A stretch of 64,000 nt of DNA from Bettongia penicillata ogilbyi. Taxonomy: Eukaryota > Chordata > Mammalia > Diprotodontia > Potoroidae. Made by a program: the position numbers and the translations under genes. Location: NCBI GenBank assembly GCA_023548195.1, contig JAJHZJ010000335.1:5686514-5750513 (forward strand). The letters run 5' to 3'. The notes beneath the pieces were generated by a model. It searched no databases. It was not told where the DNA came from and saw only the letters and a list, made by a program, of their open reading frames with translations. This document shows, in pieces, positions 49,616-60,810 of the stretch (the stretch's first letter is position 1; the number at the start of each line of letters is the position of its first letter).

Positions 49616-50415
49616 TACTCAAATACTAAAATTCACCTGTGATCTCATGCATGCAGATATCCTTCCATGTCCATGTCCATCCATAATTTCACCACAAGGG
49701 GTCCACCCAACTTGACTTTCTCAATTTATCTTGCCATCATGAGGACACAAATGTCACTGACAGACTGTCCATTGCTTTTCTATGCCTATATGATCAACCT
49801 ACTTTTTGTTTCCATTCCAGCTCTCTTTGGTGCCATCCTTTTACTCTGTATCTCCTTCCCAGTTCTTTGTTTGGGATATTACACCCTACTTATGTACACC
49901 TGTCTCATGCATCTCCAATGCCCTCCAGAACAGAAGCTTCCAAAGAGGAGCCCATGAATCTTGTCTATCCAGCTGTTGTCAATATCTGGATCAGGGTGGC
50001 ATAGGGCATGACTAGTGAGACCAACACATGGCACAGGCATGGGCATGAATGGACATTGGTGGGAGATGGGAGTTGGGGAAAAGTGGAGGTAAAAGAAGAG
50101 TGTGATATGGTTTTGTTATAGACAGGCCATGACCAACCATCATCAATCAGCATTTATTAAATCCCTCAGTGGAGGGACACATGGGTCCTTCCAATGGCAC
50201 AATAATCTACCTCTTGGGGTCAGGACATGGATGTAAGACCTTATAACTGTGCTCATTAATGTCAAGGGCCACCAGATGGAGGAGGCAAACTTGTGCTGTT
50301 TAGCTTCAGAGGGCAGACAGAAGTTACAAAGAGGAAAATTTAGATATGATATAAAGAAGATATAGGAACTGATTAGTATAGGGACCCCCTCCCCCAATGC
50401 AAGTGGGTACCTTTT
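49616..50415. other. Unassigned sequence with L2 tip
   Basis: About 0.8 kb. Only an antisense L2 tip at 50143-50165 (atcaatcagcatttattaaa) is recognisable. Confidence 0.35.
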
Positions 50416-50563
50416 GAGCAACTTACAGTCTTAGAAAGTGACCCAGAGCACTAAAAGAGAAGATGACTTGCCCAAGGTCACACAGCCCCCACGGGTCAGA
50501 GGCAGGACTTGACTTCAGGTCTCCCAGCTTTGAGGGAAGCTCTCTATCCACTATACCTTAGGA
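50416..50563 (-). mobile_element. MIR SINE
   Basis: Antisense: gatgacttgcccaaggtcac, agctctctatccactatacc. Confidence 0.75.
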
Positions 50564-51056
50564 AACACCTATTAGAGTCATCCCAGAGTGCAATAGGCTG
50601 CAATTGAAGACCTTCATGCAAAGACTGGCTTTGTGAGCATACTTGCTAGGTATGGATTCTTGGACAGGTCCAGCTTAAACTGGAGGATCCTTCCAATGCT
50701 GAGGTTTGACCTGAAATTAATTCGCCCAGCTCTAACTCTTCCTGTCCCCTTTTCTTGGTGACTCTGTTATTAAGATCAGTTATTGTACCACAGGGTAAAT
50801 TTATGCCTGCAGACAGTCCAAGTCCCTATAAGAAATTACCCTAGGCCAATAGACTCTAAGTACTTAGTCACTTTCAAAAGCCCACATCCTCCCCTGGGCT
50901 TCTTATAACTTGTCTTATTTCAAAGCCCAGATAACCAAGAACTAACATGGTGGTATGGAAAGGCCCCCAGAGAGGAGGGAGATCTGAACTGTATTCCTGT
51001 GCCCACCCCAGTCAGTCTTTGTTACATACTTGCACCAAATCACATGTGTGAGGATG
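50564..51056. other. Unassigned sequence
   Basis: About 490 bp. A weak THER-like 3' piece may be present near 50680-50710. Confidence 0.35.
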
Positions 51057-51425
51057 CCTTCCCTGGCTTCCTTCCAGCCTGAGCGAAAATCCTACCTGCA
51101 ACAGGAAGCCTTCCTTCCATGGATCACCCCCGACGTATCCTGTATAGAGCTTTTGTGGACAGACAGTTATTTACACGTCATCTTCCCCATAGACTGGGAG
51201 CTCCTGGAGAGCCAAGGCTGTCCTTTGCCTTTCTTTGTATACTCAGCATTTAGCATGGTTCCTGGTGTACAGTCGGTGCTTAACAAGTGCTTATTGATTA
51301 TGTCATCGGGGACAACTTCCTGGCTCTGAAATGGTGTCATTATCCATAAAAAAGGAACAATAATCTTTCTACTACTTACCTCAGGATTGTTGTGAGGAAA
51401 ACATTCTGAAAAACTGAAGGTGGAA
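51057..51425 (+). mobile_element. L2 LINE 3' region and THER SINE piece
   Basis: L2 at 51057-51304: gaagccttccttccatggat, cccatagactgggagctcct, cggtgcttaacaagtgctta. THER/MIR3 at 51318-51425: cattatccataaaaaaggaa, attgttgtgaggaaaacatt. Confidence 0.82.
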
Positions 51426-51734
51426 ATTCTCATTTTTGAGAAGGGGTCACTTTGACACCCCCATGAATGTTTATAATGTCAGATCACTAGTGAGGACAAA
51501 TCAAGGGATCAAATTACAGTCCCAGGACATATTTCCGTATGTTCTTTTGACTCCCTTTCACCTTTACCTCCTTTAACTTCCTTATGCCAGTGGGAGATTT
51601 AATAAAAAATGGCCATTGGGGAGGTTGGTGGAATGACACTTAGAGGTGAGGATGGTTTGAACGGAGCAGCTAAAGCCAAGGACGAGAAGGAGAAATGATT
51701 ACTACTCAGATAACACCTTCATTTTTGTACAATT
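51426..51734. other. Unassigned sequence
   Basis: About 310 bp without recognised features. Confidence 0.35.
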
Positions 51735-52035
51735 TTTATAGACCCTGGGAATTTTAGAACTTGAAAGGTCCATGGAGATAACTGAGCCCAGCCCTTTAAT
51801 TTCATATATGGTGAAACTGAGGCCCAGAGATGTGAACTGATTTGCCACCTGTGTAACATTGGGCAAGTCACTCAGTCCTATTCGAGCCTCAGTTTCCTCA
51901 TCTATCAGAGGAGGTTGGGTCAATCCATCAAGAATCTCTTAGACACTCACTTTATGTCAGGGCTGTGCTAGGAGCTGGAAACACAAATACAGGCAAAAAT
52001 AAATACAATGCCTCTTCTTCTAATGAAGACAACAC
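51735..52035. mobile_element. MIR/THER (-), THER (+), L2 (-) pieces
   Basis: Antisense at 51735-51845 (gaaactgaggcccagagatg), sense THER at 51846-51925 (cattgggcaagtcactcagt), antisense L2 end at 51938-52035 (actttatgtcagggctgtgc). Confidence 0.65.
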
Positions 52036-52149
52036 ATTAAAAGAAACTGAAAGGGGTTTGTCTGAAAAACAAATTCAAAGGGTTAATGATGTGAAGTAGC
52101 TGTGAAAAAATAAATGAAATGTGATTTTAGTCTGCTTTAAGAAAGACTT

Positions 52150-52560
52150 GGTGTCCAAAAAGACAGGTGTGACTGTCTCAATGCTCTCTGACCTAGTCCA
52201 AACACAACTAGAGTAGATGTTCCATTTGGGACACCACATTTCAGGGAGAGCAACCAGGAAGTAAAGACACTAGAGGAGACAAGATAGAAAGATCGGTTGA
52301 AGGAACTGGGGATGTGGAACCCAGAGAAGGAGTGGGTGGGAAATCGAAGGACGTGGTAACTGTTTTTGAAGGGTTGTCCATTGGCAGAGGGATTAGATTT
52401 GTTGTGCTTGGTTTCTGGGAACAGAATCAGGTTTGATGAGTGGTTTCCTGACAGTCAAAATGACCCAGGGTGAAATGTGGTTGCCCCAGAAGGTAGTGGG
52501 TTTGCCTTGACTGTAGATCTTCAAGCAAAGGTGTATGGGGTATTCAGGGAAGAACTTCCG
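52150..52560 (+). mobile_element. CR1/L3-type LINE 3' end
   Basis: Sense: gttccatttgggacaccaca, ttggcagagggattagattt, ccccagaaggtagtgggttt, gtagatcttcaagcaaaggt. This follows the 3'-terminal region of CR1/L3 elements (...gtgggctgcct..ggaggtagtgagttccc..ggtcttcaagcag). Confidence 0.65.
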
Positions 52561-52861
52561 GTGTGAGGGCTGCCGAGTTCTTTTCACGGCTTCCTGAAAA
52601 CTTCCCCCAGCTTTCACCTGTGGCTCCAAGAAGGTGTAGCATGGCCAGCAGCCACACCCTGGTGAATTGTCTGCAATAGACAGACAGGCTAAACCGGGTT
52701 GAGACCTCAAACCTGTTATTGAGTTAGAAAAGTATCCATCCCAAGCATGTGAAGAGTTTTCTGGAGGAAGGGGAACATGAGAACAGTTTGTACCAAAGGC
52801 CATGAAGGCAGCTGAAGCATTGTGGTCACACATGGAGGAGGCTGAGGTCATCCACTGCATT
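52561..52861. other. Unassigned sequence
   Basis: About 300 bp. The minus-strand 155-codon frame 52860-52393 crosses from here into the CR1/L3 fragment in antisense, so I do not treat it as a gene. Confidence 0.35.
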
Positions 52862-53148
52862 CCAGGCCATTGCCAGTCATCCTGACTTTTGTCCTGCCGC
52901 TGGACTTGGAGGACTCTGGAAGAGAGAGTGAGGTTGATGTCTTTGTGCAGCTCTACCTCACTTCAGTCCAATTCACCCTCTAGTCAAGACATCACCCATG
53001 AAGTCATGGGTCCTCTTCAAAAATCAAGAATGAAGAACAACTACAGCTCTTCAAGCAAAATCTGGATGGTCAGTCACGTGATCAGTATCTGGGTTGGGGC
53101 AGATGCCCCCTGAGACCCCTTCCAATCTTGAGCATCTGTGATTCTGGC
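52862..53148 (+). mobile_element. SINE tail (+) followed by second CR1/L3 3' piece
   Basis: Positions 52862-53045 carry a SINE tail (gccagtcatcctgacttttg, gactctggaagagagagtga, aagtcatgggtcctcttc). Positions 53046-53148 carry a CR1/L3 3' end (tcttcaagcaaaatctggat, ccccttccaatcttgagcat, ctgtgattctgg). Confidence 0.65.
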
Positions 53149-53546
53149 ACAGTTCTGGGGAGGGTTCCTCAGGCTCCTCCCAGGGCTGCCCCACAATCCT
53201 GTAAACACTCAGCTCTCAGAACCTGATTCTCCCAAATCTGATCCCATCTAGATACTATGCTCCTTTGGAACCAAACAGTGTCTTCACTGCAAATCCTGTC
53301 ACCCTTGAAAGTAGGAAGTGTGTCTATTGCATTGTGGGCATTTAAAAAAATATTCATCATTTAGCAAAGGTAGAAGGAGGCAGCATCAGGAAGGAGGTAA
53401 AGTTTCTCTAAGGTGTCCCCAGCCTTCCCAGTTCTGGCCCTTTCCTCAACTCTGCAGCATCCTTCCTTAGCACCTTCTGCCTTACACTTTGGTTTTCCCT
53501 TTCCTTCCCAATACACTCCCCTCAACCCCCACTCTTTCACTGAGTG
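53149..53546. other. Unassigned sequence
   Basis: About 400 bp. No recognised element. Confidence 0.35.
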
Positions 53547-53750
53547 AGGCCTTAGGCTATAGTGGAAAGTGCTGGATGGAGTCGAGTGACTCTGGGAAAG
53601 TCACTTCATCTCATTGTCCCTCAGTTTATCCATCTGTAAAATGGGAATAATCTAGTACTGGCAGCATAGGGCTTTTGTGGGAATTGAATGAGATAAGGGA
53701 AGGGTTTGTAAACATTACAGCTCTACAACAATATGGGTTTTCATTATTCT
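53547..53750 (+). mobile_element. MIR3-type SINE
   Basis: Sense: ctatagtggaaagtgctgga, catctgtaaaatgggaataa, attgaatgagataagggaag, ttttcattattcttc. Confidence 0.75.
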
Positions 53751-54053
53751 TCTCTGATCTACAAAAGGAAGCTCATAGAAGGAGGTGCTATCAGTACCTC
53801 CCTCACAGTCTGCAGTCCAGTCAAAAGAAAGAACATAGGCAAAATTCTAGTGATGCTTAAAATATGCTGTGCCTGTCATATAGTGCAAGTGTTCTATCAA
53901 AGTCTGAGATCTGCTTTGGGTGGTGCCCATATAATAATGCAGCTACTGTGGGTGAGCCCCTGTCCCCTGGGAAAGCAGTCCCTGCTCCTAAGGAGTATTC
54001 AGTCTCAGGCATTAAAGATCAAGGAATGAGGATGTGAGAATGCCAGGGAATCA
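53751..54053. other. Unassigned sequence
   Basis: About 300 bp without a recognised element. Confidence 0.35.
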
Positions 54054-54330
54054 AGCAACCAACTGATAAGCATTCATTAAGTACCAACTGTGTTCCAGGC
54101 CCCGTGCTGTCATGGAGATACGAAGAAAGGGAAAAGATAGTCCAATCCCTGTTCTCAAGCAGTTCCCAGGTCACAGGCAGCCATGCACAAACAGGTGCCT
54201 TCTGTTATCCCCAATTTTGAGAAGAGACTGAGACACAGAGATGTTAGGTAACTTGTTCAGGCAGTGCCATAGCTTGGATTTGGACATTCCCCCCTCCATC
54301 TCTTATCCCCAAGTTCAAAGAGCTTTCTAG
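54054..54330 (-). mobile_element. L2 LINE 3' end and MIR piece
   Basis: Antisense L2 at 54054-54195 (gttccaggccccgtgctgtc, ccctgttctcaagcagttcc), then MIR (tctgttatccccaattttga, gactgagacacagagatgtt). Confidence 0.7.
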
Positions 54331-54512
54331 TATCCCCTCCTTGTTAGATGGTTGCATACTCTGGAGTGCTATGAACAGACCAGAGAGGTTCATTCAAAGA
54401 GACTCATGGAACCCCTTTCTAACTGTTTACTAGGTTTAAACAACTGCCCTAGTAATCCCAGGGAGAGTCTAGATTTGCTCCCATTTCCTGTTTCTTCTTG
54501 GGAGGAAGATTC

Positions 54513-54665
54513 TCATGGAATCCCAAAATCATGGAATGTCAGAGTCAGAAAAGTCCTGGGTAGGCAGAGTCCTACCTCCTTATTTTACTGATGAGGAAAC
54601 CTACATCCTTGCCCACAGTCATACTAATGATTAAGAGCGAGACCAGAAGCCAAGTCTCCGGACTC
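54513..54665 (-). mobile_element. THER/MIR SINE
   Basis: Antisense: aaatcatggaatgtcagagt, tttactgatgaggaaaccta. It includes one 33-bp-type core (atggaatgtcagagtcagaa). Confidence 0.7.
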
Positions 54666-54754
54666 ATCTGAGGTCCCCGCGATTCTCACTCCATCGTGCA
54701 GTCTCCTTCAGTTCAGGAAGCGTGCTCTTAGAAATTGTCAAAGCCTCCCATCTA

Positions 54755-55180
54755 TTTCTTCAGGGCCCTCAACAACTGGGCCAAATCCAGCTTTCTAGCT
54801 GTTTCTCACTCTCCTTACATAGACACAACGTTGCAAACTTCTGTTTCCTGTTCTCAGAACAGATCTTCCTCATTCGGTAGCCTCTCTATGGACTGTCCTC
54901 CCTTATCCCATCTCCTAACAGAATGATGTTCCTCTTCTAAGGTCAGTTCATCTCATCTATTCAATGAAGCTCCCAATTGCAACAGGCAAAAATTCATTCT
55001 CCGTCCTCTGAATTCCTATGGGGCTCGTTTGTATCACATACACGTGGAACAATCCAAAGAGCTGTCTATTGGGAGCCAAGACACCTGGAGTCAAGTTATG
55101 ACTCGGATTTTTATTGGTTGTGTGACCGCGGACCAATCACTTGAACCGCAGCCATAAAATGGGGATTAACAGATTCACTT
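54755..55180 (+). mobile_element. L2 LINE region and THER SINE
   Basis: Sense L2-like at 54755-55030 (cagggccctcaacaactggg, caatgaagctcccaattg). Sense THER at 55045-55180 (ggagccaagacacctggagt, tgtgtgaccgcggaccaatc). Confidence 0.55.
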
Positions 55181-55234
55181 TATTTGCCTCAGGGGGTTGT
55201 CCCGGGATAGGGACTGGATTTTTGTGATTTTTAT

Positions 55235-55640
55235 GCATCCAGGAAAGTCCCAGATGAGGAAATTCCCTCTACCAATGTGGGTCACACCTTCTCCACCATT
55301 TACAGCCTTAGAAAACTGTTCAGAGCACAGAGAAGTTAAGTGACTTGCCCAGTGTCCCACAGGTAGTATATGTGTCAGAGGAAGGACACAAATCCAGGGT
55401 TCTCTAGTGACTATTGACCACACTTATTGAGGTAAGTTCTCTCTGTAAACCTTAAGGTATTATACAAATGTGCTTTATTAGCATAGTGCCTTGAATTGTA
55501 GCTTCTATGTGCTTGTGCCTACCACCTGTACCTAACTGTAAGCTCCTGGTGGCTGTCACCACCTCCCTGACATTTCTGTCCTGCGCAGGACCAGCATGGG
55601 ACCCGAACCGAGTAGACAATTGCTGAATGAATGCACAAGA
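55235..55640. mobile_element. MIR SINE (-), SINE end (+), L2 end (+)
   Basis: Antisense MIR at 55235-55410 (ttaagtgacttgcccagtgt). Sense SINE end at 55435-55485 (gtaaaccttaaggtattata). L2 at 55490-55640 (taactgtaagctcctggtgg, caattgctgaatgaatgcac). Confidence 0.65.
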
Positions 55641-55929
55641 GAATATGGGAGAAGTGAGCCCTTGAGGTGAAGATTAAAGGGTTGACTGCCCTCCAGAGTG
55701 GATGTTGAGCGCATAACCAATGACTGCGTGCTGCCCCTGGCAGCGTGTCCTCATCGGCTTGAGTGTTCGATTCTCTTTCTTGTGTCCATCTGAAACGAAC
55801 AGGCAGGCAATCGAGAGTAGCGTGCCAGACCTTAGGCCTCAACTAGACGCCTGATGCGGAAAAATCCTCAGGAGACTCTGGTGGGGCCGGAGCAAGCAGA
55901 GAGGGCACGTGGAGAGTTAGGTTATTGCT
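55641..55929. other. Unassigned, CpG-richer sequence
   Basis: About 290 bp that keeps more CpG dinucleotides than its surroundings (55710-55880). No gene or repeat identified. Confidence 0.35.
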
Positions 55930-56035
55930 AGCTGGCTGCTTGCTGTGCGGGAGAGGGCTGCCGACCTGGGTTCAAAACCCGTCTCCGGTAGACTTAACCA
56001 ACACTGGGCAAGTAAGCCTCTTAACCTCTGAGGGA
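55930..56035 (+). mobile_element. tRNA-headed SINE fragment
   Basis: Sense head and core: ctgggttcaaaacccgtctc, aacactgggcaagtaagcct. The ggttcaaa box resembles an RNA polymerase III B-box. Confidence 0.6.
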
Positions 56036-56644
56036 CTGACTAAGTCATAGATGGGTTGCAGGACGCTTCAGGGAAGGGAGGTCCCCTACTCGGAGGAACT
56101 CTGATCCTCGCTGCTGCTGGTGCTGTTGTTAGTCTGTCTTTTTTTCTTTTAAAAACCTTTGGTGTTCCAATAGATCACAAGGGGTGGAGGAGGGAGACGA
56201 AGCTGACCTTGGCCTGGGTTCTCCAAGGCTGTGCCAGCCCAGTACGAAGCTCCAGCAGGATTTATCGACCTGAGATTTCAAGTGGGTTCTGGGTAATGGA
56301 CGATGTGGCTGTCCTCTGAGAACCAGCCTTGCTAAGGGTGGTGAGCATTGTCTACGGAATAGCCAGTTTTTCAGGCCTGGCATTTGACAAAGACTATCAT
56401 CTGAAAAGACCCAGAGAACTGTAATTTCCATCATCAGTGTCATCATGGACCCTGGTTCTAGAACCCCACCCATGAAATGTTGTGGGCCTCCCTTGTGTGA
56501 AGGGGATTTGTCTGTGAAGTCTGGCTTCAGTCAAAGGGCTGTACTTGAGGCCCACATGTGGCCTCCAAGCTGGCAGGTTCCTCACCCCTGAAACATTGAC
56601 AAGTTTTGTTTTGGTTTGTTTTTTAGTACAATCTTATGGGTTAA
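56036..56644. other. Unassigned sequence
   Basis: About 0.6 kb without a recognised element. Frames on both strands are short and featureless. Confidence 0.35.
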
Positions 56645-57070
56645 TAGTTCTTGCAGCTGGAAAGGACCTTAGAGGTTAACCTCGAGGAACTTTATTGTTC
56701 TACCTCGGGAGGCGGTGTGGTGCCCTGGGGAGAAAGACCTGGGTCTGAGTCCTGACTCGGATTCTTAGTCCCCTGGGGCTTGCCTTGCTTCATTGGTAGA
56801 ACTAGGAGTTTGAGCCTGATCTCTAAAGTTCTTTCTAGCTTGAAATCTAGGATTCCAAATCTATGATAAACCTAGTGTTTATCCATTAGGAGGCAGAACA
56901 GATTGGATTCAGGCAATCAAAGGGGACCGAGTTCTAATCCTATCTGAGCCACTTAGTACCTGCTCGATCTTGGATACAGCCTCTCTGCCCCTCATTTTCC
57001 TCACCTGTAAAAGACAGCGTTGGTTTAAATGACTTCTAGGATCCATTCCAGCTCTAACTCCACCATCCAA
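56645..57070. mobile_element. Three THER SINE pieces
   Basis: Antisense tip at 56645-56692 (gctggaaaggaccttagagg). Sense copies at 56710-56870 (ctgggtctgagtcctgactc, aattcta-free end aaatctatgata) and 56890-57070 (ttgcctcacc-like head, tcacctgtaaaagacagcgt, tccattccagctctaactcc). Confidence 0.7.
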
Positions 57071-57342
57071 AATGAAGTCATTTAAATCTCATTTGAAAAT
57101 CCTTCTTTTAAAAAGGGGCCCTAAAAAACAGATTATGTGTCACATTTTACTCTTATAGGCAGAGAAGTAAGAGACCATGGACACCAATGCTTGTTATGCA
57201 ATTCAATGCAGTCACTCTGACTTTGCTCAACTACTTTTTTCTTAGAAAGGAAGCCTCAAGGTGGGAGAGTGTTCAGTGAAGGACTGAAATGAAAACATAA
57301 AAGGTATCAATTAAACTTTTAAAAAAAATTACCAAAAAATGG
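57071..57342. other. Unassigned sequence
   Basis: About 270 bp. A-run at 57320-57328. Confidence 0.35.
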
Positions 57343-57455
57343 GGGAGGCACAGTGGAAAGAGCCTTAGATTTGGATTCGGGTTCAAATCTTAGCTCTACC
57401 ATTTCCTCCTGTGTGACCTTGGGCAAATCACAGCTCTAGGCATCATTTTGCATGG
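57343..57455 (+). mobile_element. THER/MIR3 SINE, 5' part
   Basis: Sense: gaggcacagtggaaagagcc, ctcctgtgtgaccttgggca. Confidence 0.75.
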
Positions 57456-58401
57456 CTTGTAGCACCCTCTGTGTAGCACTCAAAAACTCCACCAGTGCCA
57501 GCAGGTTGTGTCCTCAGAGGACAGCTTACCACTTCTTTCTCAAGGTGCTAGTAGTAATCCGGAGGAGTTGAGGATTCGAGTATTTTTGTTTAGGAGCCCC
57601 CATCCAATGTGTTTCTGATTATCAATTAACTAGAATCAATTAGCTTTTTAAAAGGGGTATTTGCTGAGATGGTGTAAGAACAGTTGGTATAAGAATAGTC
57701 CCCTGCCAAAGTCTGTGACACATTTCTTTTACAAGTATATACGGAGTTCAGAGGAAGTGGGCTCAATGCTAGAGAGCACATGTGGCAACTTACATTCTTG
57801 GTTTCTTGAAGTCCTCATCTCTTCTTGTGGAACTCCCATGAATTTCCCCTTAGGTGGGAATAGTTCTGTGATGGGCTTTGAAAACCAGTGATCTCTCTGC
57901 CTGGAAAGTTCCTGCCCCCTGAAGTCACCTTTCCTCAGTCTGTTTAATTCGTCCTCTCTCAGTTCCCAGCTGGATACTTTGGCACAGTCTCCCTGATAAC
58001 ATGGTCAAAGTAAGAGGGATGGAAGAATGTGACACTCTCCCTAGGTTTCCTTTTCCCCTACCTTACCCCTTTATGGCCCTCTGGTGCTCAAAGCTTAACT
58101 CTCAAAGTAGCTGCTAGGATCTCTTTCTCTGATTTCCAATGCATTTCATCATTTGATTTTACCCAATGACTTTAAGAACTTCAATCCTTCCCAACTTAAT
58201 TAATGGGGTTGTTCACATCTACTATATATATTTGATTGAATGACTCAATAGAGGTGACTAGGAATTGTTCACCCTAATTTATATGATTGATTCTCTAAAT
58301 CAGTCATAGAGAAGCTTTCTCTGATAAAGGTATGGGGTATACCTAGATTATTTTGTTAGATACATCAGCTGGGTTTGGGGTGTGGGATTCCCTTCTTGTG
58401 A
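57456..58401. other. Unassigned sequence; one half of a dispersed pair
   Basis: Mostly unassigned. The segment at about 57610-57685 (atcaattagctttttaaaag, atttgctgagatggtgtaag) resembles 63285-63365 in the same orientation, suggesting an unnamed repeat family. Confidence 0.4.
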
Positions 58402-58600
58402 ATAAAATGAGGAGATTGAACTAGATGACTTCCCTTCCAGGCTTATATCTATGATCCTATAACATTTTACAGATGAGAAAACCGAAAGCCAGAAAGATTA
58501 AACCACATGGTCAATGTCATACGGGAAGAGGCAGGATTTGAATTCAGGTCTATGGGCCTGAAACGCATTGCTTTTTTCCAGTGTACCATGCAGTTCCCCT
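58402..58600. mobile_element. THER 3' piece (+) and MIR (-)
   Basis: Sense at 58402-58462 (gattgaactagatgacttcc, atctatgatcctataac). Antisense at 58462-58600 (gatgagaaaaccgaaagcca). Confidence 0.7.
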
Positions 58601-59179
58601 TCCCCTCCACTCTACTTTCCCACCCCCAATAAGCTTAAGGTCTGTACCCTCTACCTTACTTAGTGTTTTGTTTATTTCTAGTTTTTTTTTTTTATTGAGG
58701 CTTTCTTTTTTGGTATCCTTCACGTTTATTTCATTGCATTATTGATGACAAACCTTTATGGAGCACCAACAGCATGGTAGGCAATATTAGAAAAATGGGA
58801 TTAGGATTTGGACAATTATGAGCATCAATTCAAATGTCTAATTTCTTTCTAATATCTTCCTAATTGCTCTGTGAAGGGTCATATAGCTAAGTAAGTGTCT
58901 GAGGCTAGATTTGAACCCAGGATGTCCTGTTCTCTCCCAAAACCTCAAACCTACTGCGCTCTGAAACTGGGACTCCACTGGGGCCCTGCCTGAGGGCTCC
59001 TCTGCAAATGTAACTGTTGCTGTTTCCCACCCAGCCTGATGTCTTTCTTTTCTTGACCTCTTTAAAGGGACCATGCCCTGGCTACTTCTTAAACAGGCCT
59101 ATTCAATGAATGGGCATTGCCTCACTCTAAGTGACTGCCTGCAAAGATCTTGGCCTAAAGGGCCCAAGGTCTCCCAGTG
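58601..59179. other. Unassigned, with T-run and MIR fragment
   Basis: T-run at about 58682-58692 and a short antisense MIR-like fragment at 58870-58950 (taagtgtctgaggctagatt). The rest is unassigned. Confidence 0.4.
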
Positions 59180-59361
59180 CATCCTGGGTCATCTCCAGTC
59201 ATCCTGATGAATATCTGGTCACTGGATTCAGATGGCTCTGGAGGAGAAGTGAGGCTGGTGACCTGCACAGTCCTCCCTCCCTCAAAACAAAGTCAAGTGC
59301 AAGTCATGCCTTCATTTCTGTGATGGCATGATCTTTTTCGACAACGAAGGACAAACACAAT
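59180..59361 (+). mobile_element. Marsupial SINE tail, long-tail family
   Basis: Sense orientation of the tail seen at 8434 and 39971: catcctgggtcatctccagt, gatgaatatctggtcactgg, cgacaacgaaggacaaacac. The tRNA-like head is missing. Confidence 0.78.
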
Positions 59362-59725
59362 TACTCTACCTTTCCCAGCTCTGAGTTGACCACAACACTC
59401 TTCTTCCATCTACCGACCTGTCTTTTGGTGGAGAGCACTTGGTCAACCTTAAAGTACCGTGTAGATGCTAGCTCTAATTAATGAATGTAGTAAGGATTAG
59501 GAGAATTGGTCATTTGGTTTCCTCCCCACTCCAGTATTCACAGAAAGGGGCTAGGTAACAAAGACAGTAAGTTGGTAATTATCTTATCAGGAAGTGTAAA
59601 GAAATTCTTTAGGGAAGCCTAAAGTAATTGGAGGAAGAGTTTGTCCCCCTATATAAGTTTGATGGAATTAGAGGCTGTCTAGCTCTATTTGCTCAGAAGG
59701 ATAGGCTCACTTGGTCCTTTAAAAA
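59362..59725. other. Unassigned sequence
   Basis: About 360 bp without recognised features. Confidence 0.35.
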
Positions 59726-60200
59726 ATTAAGACATCTTGGCTAAGGAGTCTGTAGAGGCAGAAAACACTCTTGAGGAATGTGACTCTTGGCATCAGAGAA
59801 GAGAGCCACCAATGGAGGAATAACTCAGCTCTTAAGAAGAGATTGATCTTTGCTTTTTCCATTGTACCTTTACCAGGGGCAGTAGAGGTAGATCGGTGGA
59901 GGAAGTGATTTCTTTCCTCCCCTCCATTGGCCACACTACTTTGCAGTAGTGCTACTTACATAGTCAGAGACATCTTCCCCCACTGGGAGCAATCCCAGGG
60001 AGTGGAAGAAGGCAGTCCTGAATAGTATGACCACTGGCAGCAAAGAAGAGAGCCAACCCTGGAAGTTGGGAGTCAAAGCTTCAGGCCTATGATACCCAAT
60101 TGAATAATTTGCTAAGGAAAGAAACCTAGGTCCAGGAGCAGCACAAGGATACCATGAGGAAAGAAGGGATATTAGGATATGACAGTTCACTAGGCTTGAG
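59726..60200. repeat. Old tandem duplication, period about 240 bp
   Basis: Two related halves: 59731 (agacatcttggctaagg) and 59967 (agacatcttcccccactgg) begin alike. Then cagagaagagagccaccaat near 59795 pairs with cagcaaagaagagagccaac near 60038. Antisense translation is also parallel (WLSSLMPRVTFLKSVF against WLSSLLPVVILFRTAF). Identity in the best part is about three quarters by eye. Function unknown. Confidence 0.5.
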
Positions 60201-60545
60201 TTGCCATGGCCAAGTGGATTATCTACATATCCTCCTCTCTACTAATATATTCTTAAGTATTATATTCCTTGCTTCCAACTGATAATGAGTGTGGTTGTGA
60301 AATAATGAGCTCCGGGTTTACAGGGGGTTTATGAGTATTTTGTTAATATTGCTTTTATGATGCCATCTCGGTGTGTGCCTTTGCTTAGAGCTAATTATGG
60401 CTACTAAATGACTATTAAAAGTAAGTGCACCAATTGGGGCTCATGAGCTATAGTTTTTGGAGTCAGGAGCCACAGAACACCTCAAGCCTGAAGTAACCAC
60501 TCTGTAGAGGCAGCCCCAAGGAACACTATAAGAGGAAGTGAAGGC
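60201..60545. other. Unassigned sequence
   Basis: About 345 bp, nothing recognised. Confidence 0.35.
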
Positions 60546-60810
60546 TTGTGGGTAGAATAATGGACCTGAAGACAAGGAAACTTGGATTTCAATGCTACTT
60601 TTGATACTCACTAGCTGTGTGACCCTGGACAAATCATTTAACCCATTTGAGTATCAGTTTTCTCATCTGTCAAGTGGGATTAATAATTCCCAGACTTAGT
60701 GATGAGTCTACCAAGTTTACTACCCTGCCAAAATGGCTGTGAGGCTCAAATGAAAGAATGTGCATATACATAAAGTGGTTTGCAAACTTCAAGGTGATCT
60801 ACAAATGTCA
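60546..60810 (+). mobile_element. THER/MIR3 SINE, long copy
   Basis: Sense: ctcactagctgtgtgaccct, ttttctcatctgtcaagtgg, ataaagtggtttgcaaactt. Confidence 0.8.

Noticed and set aside
52393..52860. 155-codon minus-strand frame
   Set aside because: It runs antisense across a CR1/L3 3' end and shows no family resemblance.
55519..55842. 107-codon minus-strand frame with a possible splice-acceptor-like tract upstream
   Set aside because: Part of it covers an L2 3' end, there is no start context, and no homologous protein comes to mind.
55930..56035. Possible tRNA gene, because of a ggttcaaa box
   Set aside because: No cloverleaf with paired acceptor stem can be formed, and the sequence continues into a SINE core. 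It is a tRNA-derived SINE head.
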